A stretch of 12,589 nt of DNA, from positions 1 through 12,589 of the forward strand of contig JAHWJO010000073.1 of assembly GCA_019348365.1 (NCBI GenBank), written 5' to 3'. Origin of the DNA: Armatimonadota bacterium (GTDB taxonomy: Bacteria; Armatimonadota; DTGP01; JAHWJO01). Below, in pieces: positions 6,164-12,589 of the stretch. The notes beneath the pieces were generated by a model that saw only the letters and a list, made by a program, of their open reading frames with translations, did not search any database and was not told the origin of the DNA. Position 1 is the first letter of the stretch. Each line of letters starts with the position of its first letter. The position numbers were made by a program, and so were the translations under genes.

Positions 6164-7921
6164 ATGGCCTACCTCGCCCTTTACCGCAAATACCGGCCCC
6201 AGACGTTCGACGATATCATGGGGCAGCAGCACGTCACCCGCACCCTGCAGAACGCGATCCGGCAGGACCACGTCGCGCATGCGTACCTCTTCTGCGGGCC
6301 GCGCGGCACGGCCAAAACCACCACCGCCCGCGTGCTGGCGAAGGCGATGAACTGCGAGAACGGCCCCACCTCCGACCCCTGCGACGCTTGCGACGCCTGC
6401 ATCCGCATCCGCGAGGGCCACTCCCTCGACGTGGTGGAGATCGACGCGGCCTCCAATCGCGGCATCGACGACATCAAGCTCCTGCGGGAGCAGGTCGGGC
6501 GGGCATCGGCGCAGGAGCGATTCAAGTTCTACATCATCGACGAGGTCCACCAGTTGAGCGCGGATGCCTTCCAGGCGCTCCTCAAGACGCTGGAGGAGCC
6601 CCCGCCGAACGTCATCTTCGTCCTTGCCACCACCGAAACCCACCGCGTCCCTAAGACCATCGTCTCCCGGACCCAGCGGTTCGATTTCCGGCGGGGCACG
6701 GTCAAGGACCTCACTGACCGGCTGCGGTACGTCGCGGAGCGCGAGGGGATGGCCCACGAGCCCGAGGCGCTGGGCGCCATTGCGCGGGCGGCGGCGGGCG
6801 GCTGGCGCGACGCCCTCTCCCTGCTGGAGCAGGTGTCGGCCTACAGCCCCGAACGGGTCGATCTCGAGGCAGTGAACGCCGTCCTTGGCTCGGTGGAGGA
6901 GAACGCGCTGTTCCGCCTCACCGACGCGCTCGCGTCCGGCGACGCCTCCGTCCTCTTCCGGGAGGTGGAGAGCCTGATGAGCGAAGGGAAAGAGCCCCGG
7001 CAGCTCCTCGCCACGCTGGGCGCGCACCTCCGCGACCTCCTCTGGGTGCGGTCCGGCGCGGAGGACGCGGCGGGCCTCTACCCCGAAGCGGCGGCGCGCT
7101 ACCGCGAGCAGGCGGACCGGATCCCTGCCCCCCTGCTGATGAGCGCGCTGGACCAGATCCATCGCGCCGAGAGCCAGATGCGCTGGATCAGCGATCACCG
7201 GCTGCTGCTGGAATTGACCCTCCTCCGGATCGCGAACGGGGGCGGCATGGCGGAGGGCGATTCCGTTCTGGGTGCGGCTCCGGCGGCAGCAGCGACGGCT
7301 CCGGCGACGCGGCCCGCAACCGCTCCCCGCTCCACGCGCGCGGCCCCTGCCCCCGCCGAACCGCCGCTGGAGGGGGTAGAGAAGTCCGCAGACGGCCCGA
7401 TTGCGCCGCCGCCGGACCCCTCCGAGCCCGATGGAACGGGCGACTTTCTCCCGTCAAAAGCTAAAGCCGGGAAAGCCCCCGCTGCTCAGAAGGACGCCCC
7501 CGCGCCGGAGATCGGCCCGGAGGATTACGCCAGCCCGGACGAGAGCATCGAAGGCGGGCTCGACGACGTGTGGGATCAGGTGCTGAAGAAAGTGAAGCCC
7601 AACGTCCGGGGATTCCTCAAAGATGGGAAACCGCTGGGCATTTCGGGTAAAACGTTCCGTGTGGGCCTGCTCTACCCGGCTCACGTCACCCTCCTCGAAA
7701 AACACCGGGAGCCGGTGGAAACCGTCCTGAAAACGGTCACGGGGCTGGAGCTTCGCGTCAAGGGCGAGCAGAACCCCGATGCCGCCAACGGCCCCTCGGC
7801 GAAAACCACGTCCTCCGCCGCAAATCCGTTCTTCCCCTCCCCTTCGTCGGAGAACGTTTCCGATGAAGAGTTCGCCGAAATCTTCCATGCAGAAAAGCTA
7901 TCCGAAGGAGATCCCGAATGA
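6164..7921 (+). CDS. dnaX: DNA polymerase III subunit gamma/tau (clamp loader ATPase)
   Basis: The motor of the clamp loader, which opens the beta clamp and places it on primed DNA. 585 residues. The N-terminus MAYLALYRKYRPQTFDDIMGQQHV is the family signature and fixes the start. Walker A is GPRGTAKTT (45-53), with Ala50 where most members have Gly before the Lys; zinc ligands C64, C73, C76, C79; Walker B IIDEVHQLS (124-132); sensor 1 LATTE (154-158); SRTQRFDF (168-175), where Cys is more common than Thr; sensor 2 GGWRDALSLLEQ (212-223). Domain III follows to about 355, then a Pro/Ala-rich linker (365-455) and a tau-type C-terminal domain (about 465-535, DDVWDQVLKKVKP onward). No A6-like slippery run is seen, so a programmed short gamma form is not supported. 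Stop overlaps the next start as ATGA: first gene of the dnaX-ybaB-recR operon. Confidence 0.97.
   Translation: MAYLALYRKYRPQTFDDIMGQQHVTRTLQNAIRQDHVAHAYLFCGPRGTAKTTTARVLAKAMNCENGPTSDPCDACDACIRIREGHSLDVVEIDAASNRGIDDIKLLREQVGRASAQERFKFYIIDEVHQLSADAFQALLKTLEEPPPNVIFVLATTETHRVPKTIVSRTQRFDFRRGTVKDLTDRLRYVAEREGMAHEPEALGAIARAAAGGWRDALSLLEQVSAYSPERVDLEAVNAVLGSVEENALFRLTDALASGDASVLFREVESLMSEGKEPRQLLATLGAHLRDLLWVRSGAEDAAGLYPEAAARYREQADRIPAPLLMSALDQIHRAESQMRWISDHRLLLELTLLRIANGGGMAEGDSVLGAAPAAAATAPATRPATAPRSTRAAPAPAEPPLEGVEKSADGPIAPPPDPSEPDGTGDFLPSKAKAGKAPAAQKDAPAPEIGPEDYASPDESIEGGLDDVWDQVLKKVKPNVRGFLKDGKPLGISGKTFRVGLLYPAHVTLLEKHREPVETVLKTVTGLELRVKGEQNPDAANGPSAKTTSSAANPFFPSPSSENVSDEEFAEIFHAEKLSEGDPE
7905..7910 (+). 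promoter_or_regulatory. Ribosome-binding site of the ybaB/ebfC gene
   Basis: AAGGAG lies within the last dnaX codons, 7 bases before ATG 7918. It supports independent as well as coupled initiation of the second gene. Confidence 0.75.
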
Positions 7922-8277
7922 AAAAGATTCCCGGAATGGGCGGCCTGGGCCAACTGGGCAATATCGGCAATTTGATGAAGGAAGCGCAGAAAACCGCCGA
8001 GCGTATGCAGAGCCTGGAACAGGAGCTCGCGCAGGAGCGGATCGAAGCGTCGTCCGGCGGGGGCATGGTCAAGGCGACCGTTACCGGCGCGGGCCAGCTC
8101 CTTGAAATCAACATCGACCCGAAGGTGGTCGATCCCGACGACGTGGAGATGCTCCAGGACCTCATCATCACCGCCGTCCGCGACGGCCTGGAACAGGCGA
8201 CCAAGATCCGCGAGGAGCGCATCCAGGGCATCACCGGCGGCCTCAACCTCCCGAACATCCCCGGACTTCCTTTCTAG
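7918..8277 (+). CDS. ybaB: YbaB/EbfC family nucleoid-associated protein
   Basis: A 119-residue DNA-binding protein of the YbaB/EbfC family, which forms tweezer-shaped dimers and coats DNA. Seen here: a Gly/Met/Leu-rich N-terminus, a long helix (LMKEAQKTAERMQSLEQELAQERIE), the family core SGGGMVKATVTGAGQLLEINIDPKVVDPDDVEMLQDLIITAVRDGLEQA, and a Gly/Pro-rich tail ending GGLNLPNIPGLPF. Length and motifs are typical. Its position between dnaX and recR is the conserved arrangement across bacteria. ATG 7918 overlaps the dnaX stop and has AAGGAG in front. It ends at TAG 8275-8277, directly before the repeat region that separates it from recR. Confidence 0.95.
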   Translation: MKKIPGMGGLGQLGNIGNLMKEAQKTAERMQSLEQELAQERIEASSGGGMVKATVTGAGQLLEINIDPKVVDPDDVEMLQDLIITAVRDGLEQATKIREERIQGITGGLNLPNIPGLPF

Positions 8278-8368
8278 GAGGTAGGGTGTAGGGCGTAGGG
8301 GGTAGGGTAAAACCTCTCCCACCTTACATCCTTGTTCCCTGCTCTCTACACCCTACACCCTACACTCT
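8278..8368. repeat. GTAGGGT/CTACACC heptamer arms with G4 motif before recR
   Basis: The left arm (8281-8307) has four G-tracts (8284-8286, 8291-8293, 8298-8302, 8305-8307) with loops of 4, 4 and 2 bases, a canonical G-quadruplex pattern. The right arm (8346-8366) is CTACACC in period 7. GTAGGGTGTAGGG (8281-8293) is perfectly complementary to CCCTACACCCTAC (8351-8363), a 13-base inverted repeat with a 57-base loop. The right arm ends 5 bases before the recR ATG and occupies the place of a Shine-Dalgarno sequence; none is visible. Confidence 0.8.
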
Positions 8369-8977
8369 ATGTATTACGCACGCTCACTCGCTCGCCTGAT
8401 CGGCGAGCTGGAAAAACTCCCGAATATCGGACCGAAGACGGCCCAGCGGCTCGCCTTCCACCTCTTGCGCGCCCCGCGCGAGGACGTGGAGGCCCTCGCG
8501 GATGCGATGGTGGAGGTGAAAGAGAACATCGGCTACTGCGAGCAGTGCTTCAACTTCACCGATCAGAAGCTCTGCGAAGTCTGCCGCGACCCGCGCCGCG
8601 ACCCGTCGATGGTCTGCGTCGTCTCCGACCCCCGCGACCTCGTCGCCATCGAGAAGACGAACAGCTACCGTGGGCTCTACCACGTCCTCCATGGCGTCAT
8701 CAACCCGATGGAGGGGATCGGGCCGGAGCAGCTGCGGGTCCGGGAGCTGCTGGGCCGTCTCCAGCCCGGCTCCAAAATCGAGGAGGTCATTCTCGCGCTC
8801 AACCCCACCATCGAGGGGGATGCGACCTCTCTCTACCTGATGAAGCTGCTGAAGAACACCGGCGCGCACGTCAGCCAGATCGCCCACGGCCTCCCCATGG
8901 GCGGTGAAATGGACTACGCCGACCAGGCTACCCTCATCCAGTCCCTCGCTCACCGGCGGAGAATCACGGAGGAGTAG
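8369..8977 (+). CDS. recR: Recombination mediator RecR
   Basis: Full-length RecR (202 residues), which with RecO and/or RecF helps load RecA at gapped DNA. The N-terminus MYYARSLARLIGELEKLPNIGPKTAQRLAFHLL is the helix-hairpin-helix region (about 5-33). The zinc finger has C57, C60, C69 and C72. The Toprim domain follows (VVSDPRDLVAIEKTNSYRGLYHVLHG at 84-109, LALNPTIEGDATSLYL at 142-157), then ARIAHGLP-type SQIAHGLPMGGEMDYAD and the family C-terminus LIQSLAHRRRI. The start ATG 8369 agrees with the family, but the sequence before it is a repeat arm with no ribosome-binding site. Third gene of the dnaX operon; 91 bases from ybaB, an unusually wide gap for this set. Confidence 0.97.
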   Translation: MYYARSLARLIGELEKLPNIGPKTAQRLAFHLLRAPREDVEALADAMVEVKENIGYCEQCFNFTDQKLCEVCRDPRRDPSMVCVVSDPRDLVAIEKTNSYRGLYHVLHGVINPMEGIGPEQLRVRELLGRLQPGSKIEEVILALNPTIEGDATSLYLMKLLKNTGAHVSQIAHGLPMGGEMDYADQATLIQSLAHRRRITEE

Positions 8978-8980
8978 CCA

Positions 8981-9122
8981 TTTTGGATTTTGGATTTTGG
9001 ATTTTGGATGACGCACCCGACCCTGGAACGTTGCTCGTCAAAGAGTCGATGTCCATTATCCTTTTCGGATCATTCCGTTGATGAACGACCGCAATCCAAA
9101 ATCCAGAATCCAAAATCCAAAA
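8981..9122. repeat. 29-base inverted repeat of the ATCCAAA heptamer
   Basis: The left arm 8981-9009 is four TTTTGGA heptamers plus T, starting 3 bases after the recR stop. The right arm 9094-9122 is the reverse complement with one mismatch (AGAA for AAAA at 9106). The 84 bases between hold the upstream region and the probable start codon of the prephenate dehydratase gene. The right arm is in frame with that gene and would encode NPKSRIQNPK-type residues. A transcript from recR onward would form a long hairpin here, which may also end or stabilise the dnaX operon message. Confidence 0.85.
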
Positions 9123-10064
9123 TTGGAACGCATCGCGTTCCTGGGTCCGGAAGGTTCGTTCACGCACGAGGCGGCAGTCCGGCACTTTGACGAGCGCCCG
9201 TACACCCTCGCGCCCTGCGCCACCATCGGGGCCGTGTTCGAGACCGTGCGGACGGAAGCGGCGGATTTCGGGGTCGTCCCCGTCGAGAGCCTGCGGCAGG
9301 GGCCGGTCATCGAGACCTACATGGAACTCAAGAAGGCCGGGCCCAGTCGAATCGTCGGGGAGACGTACCTGCCGATCCAGCTTTACCTCATCACCCACCC
9401 GGACGCCACGCTGGAGTCCGTCATGTCGCTCCGCTCCAAGGCCGAGGCGATCCGCCAGTGCGGCAATTGGATCGAAGTCCAGCAGGAGCAGAGGAAAGCG
9501 GCGGGACTCCCCCCGTGGGAGATCGAAGAGGTGAGCAGCACCGCCAAAGCTGCCGCCTACGCCGCCGAGCACCCCGAAGCCGCCTCGATCAGCAGCCGGT
9601 TCGTCACCGAATTCTACACCGTCCGGGTCGTCGGTCGGGGCGAGCCGGGCCATGAGGGAATCCAGGACCTCCCCGACGGCGCGAGCTACACCCGGTTTCT
9701 GATCCTCGGCCACCGTTCCCCCGGCCGCGCGGAAGAACCGGAGGCGCGGTTCAAAACGAGCTTCCGATTCATCCTCAGCCACCGCACCGGGGCGCTCGTG
9801 GAGGCGCTGCTGCCGTTCCGCAACGCCGGGATCAGCCTGGAAGACATCCAGCCGATGCCGTTCCGCGCCACCCGCCGCCAGATCGAATACGTCTTCTTCA
9901 TGGATTTCATCGGTCATATCGCCGATGATGCGATGATCCGCGCCGTGCGGGAGGCGGAGGAGACCTGCGCGGTGGAGTACCTGGGCTCCTACCCCTGCGG
10001 CGAGATGCCCCAGGCTGCGCTCGGACCCGTTGAGGAAATGGGAATTGGGGAGTCGGGGAGTTAG
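9081..10064 (+). CDS. pheA: Prephenate dehydratase (PheA-like) with ACT domain, divergent
   Basis: Predicted to convert prephenate to phenylpyruvate in phenylalanine synthesis. 327 residues from ATG 9081. The catalytic domain spans about 17-208: IAFLGPEGSFTHEAA (18-32), VVPVESLRQGPVIET (65-79), AIRQCGNWI (123-131), SSTAKAAAYAA (152-162), SYTRFLIL (202-209). The ACT regulatory domain spans about 226-306, with GALVEAL (237-243) and YVFFMDFIGH (270-279). Several usual family residues are changed: the ENS motif is E69-S-L, the Asn two residues before TRF is Ser202, and the Phe-binding ESRP motif is Q257-P-M-P. The first 14 residues come from an ATCCAAA repeat and the last 7 from a GGGGAGTT repeat; TTG 9123 is an alternative start that would remove the extension. 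No clear ribosome-binding site for either. A stand-alone enzyme, without a fused chorismate mutase. Confidence 0.85.
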   Translation: MNDRNPKSRIQNPKLERIAFLGPEGSFTHEAAVRHFDERPYTLAPCATIGAVFETVRTEAADFGVVPVESLRQGPVIETYMELKKAGPSRIVGETYLPIQLYLITHPDATLESVMSLRSKAEAIRQCGNWIEVQQEQRKAAGLPPWEIEEVSSTAKAAAYAAEHPEAASISSRFVTEFYTVRVVGRGEPGHEGIQDLPDGASYTRFLILGHRSPGRAEEPEARFKTSFRFILSHRTGALVEALLPFRNAGISLEDIQPMPFRATRRQIEYVFFMDFIGHIADDAMIRAVREAEETCAVEYLGSYPCGEMPQAALGPVEEMGIGESGS

Positions 10065-10078
10065 GGAGTTGGGGAGTG
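10047..10078 (+). repeat. Octamer array GGGGAGTT overlapping the pheA stop
   Basis: Four units of period 8 (GGGGAGTC, GGGGAGTT, AGGGAGTT, GGGGAGTG). The pheA TAG (10062-10064) lies inside the second/third unit, so the array supplies the last residues and the stop. The four G-tracts with loops of 4, 5 and 4 bases also fit a G-quadruplex motif (10047-10074). Confidence 0.8.
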
Positions 10079-10080
10079 GC

Positions 10081-10150
10081 CCTCATCCCCGCGCTACGCG
10101 CCCTCACCTCGCCCTTCGGGCACCCTCTCCCCATTCTGGGAGAGGGGATC
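10081..10150 (+). repeat. Palindromic repeat, copy E
   Basis: CCTCATCCCC, GCGCTACGCGC, CCTCACC, then a perfect GCCC-TTC-GGGC type hairpin (10111-10121) and CCCTCTCC / GGAGAGGG arms (10123-10146) followed by GATC. It has the same layout as copy A but with an extra internal segment. Confidence 0.75.
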
Positions 10151-10242
10151 TATCGAGTTCATTCCTCAACAGGACCGAGGCAGGACACTAGCGTGCGGGA
10201 ACGACGGATCAGCGAGGAGTGGGGTACTCGGCAAAAATTCCT

Positions 10243-10340
10243 TCCTCCGAAGAGAAGAGTGTTGCATCCCGATCCCCTCTCCCAGCATTGGGAGAGGGGC
10301 CGTCGCGAACGAAGGTGAGCGACGGGGTGAGGGCGACCCC
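10243..10340 (-). repeat. Palindromic repeat, copy B (inverted match to copy A)
   Basis: Bases 10263-10299 are the exact reverse complement of 1496-1532 (37 bases), including the 11-base stem CCCCTCTCCCA / TGGGAGAGGGG with loop GCAT. Similarity continues leftwards to about 10247 with few mismatches. The right side ends in GGGGTGAGGGCG, matching the CCCTCACCCC end, but the segment between differs from copy A. Confidence 0.8.
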
Positions 10341-10402
10341 CCACTGCCCTGAACAGAGGGAATGGGAACGAGAGCGCATCTGGAACAGAAACCGAAAGAA
10401 GC

Positions 10403-10407
10403 GAGGG
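10403..10407 (+). promoter_or_regulatory. Ribosome-binding site deciding a TTG start
   Basis: GAGGG lies 4 bases before TTG 10412. It favours TTG 10412, which yields a signal peptide with a basic n-region, over the in-frame ATG 10445, which would leave only a stub of the signal. Confidence 0.5.
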
Positions 10408-10411
10408 AACC

Positions 10412-12589
<2,178 letters not shown>

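Larger units (their letters stand above)
10065..10411. other. 347-base gene-free gap with two palindromic repeat copies
   Basis: Holds the end of the octamer array, repeat copy E (10081-10150), about 90 bases with nothing I recognise (10151-10242), repeat copy B (10243-10340), and a short leader to the last gene. No terminator with a T-run and no clear promoter are seen. No small gene is supported. Confidence 0.65.

Noticed and set aside
6128..7198. Minus-strand open frame (about 356 codons) opposite dnaX
   Set aside because: It is the antisense shadow of an unmistakable dnaX and matches nothing.
7575..7605. Possible dnaX programmed frameshift at CTGAAGAAAGTGAAG
   Set aside because: There is no A AAA AAG-type slippery run or clear stimulatory stem; the site lies within a well-formed tau domain.
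8981..9122. CRISPR array
   Set aside because: The repeats are contiguous heptamers without spacers of regular length, and no cas gene is present.

Overview
The window reads as a piece of a GC-rich bacterial chromosome. The dnaX-ybaB-recR housekeeping cluster shows it is chromosomal and bacterial, and a lipobox protein shows a cell with processed lipoproteins. Sugar ABC permeases, a secreted glycosidase-like protein of the DUF6259 type and intergenic DNA full of short tandem repeats would fit an environmental lineage such as Armatimonadota, but I cannot fix the phylum from the sequence; that is a low-confidence inference. I see no tRNA, rRNA, CRISPR array, transposase or phage gene.

Layout. 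(1) Bases 1-1370 hold the 3' end of one sugar ABC permease and a complete second permease (MalF/MalG type), separated by 168 bases of repeats. (2) Bases 1371-1827 carry no gene, only several copies of a palindromic repeat and a heptamer repeat. (3) Bases 1828-5214 encode a tightly coupled operon: a VWA protein of the TerY/YegL type, a PP2C-like phosphatase of the YegK type, an 11-codon mini-cistron, and a YegI-like protein kinase with a C-terminal membrane domain. This is the 'TerY-P triad' known from comparative genomics, with no ter gene in view; its function is unknown. (4) A lower-GC lipoprotein gene of unknown function (5174-5902, minus strand) converges on the kinase and overlaps it by 41 bases. 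(5) Bases 6164-8977 carry dnaX, ybaB/ebfC and recR: the clamp-loader subunit, a nucleoid-associated protein and a recombination mediator. (6) Bases 9081-10064 encode a divergent prephenate dehydratase with an ACT domain. (7) Bases 10065-10411 are repeats again. (8) Bases 10412-12547 encode a large predicted exported protein resembling DUF6259, ending inside a CAGTAGG tandem array that runs to the window edge.

The genes fall into separate units: sugar uptake, a phospho-signalling triad, DNA replication/recombination, aromatic amino-acid synthesis and an exported carbohydrate-related protein. The most unusual themes are the triad with its mini-cistron, and the short tandem repeats (mostly period 7, one period 8) that fill the gaps. 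These repeats form long inverted arms and G-quadruplex motifs and even supply start-proximal and stop-proximal codons to two genes.
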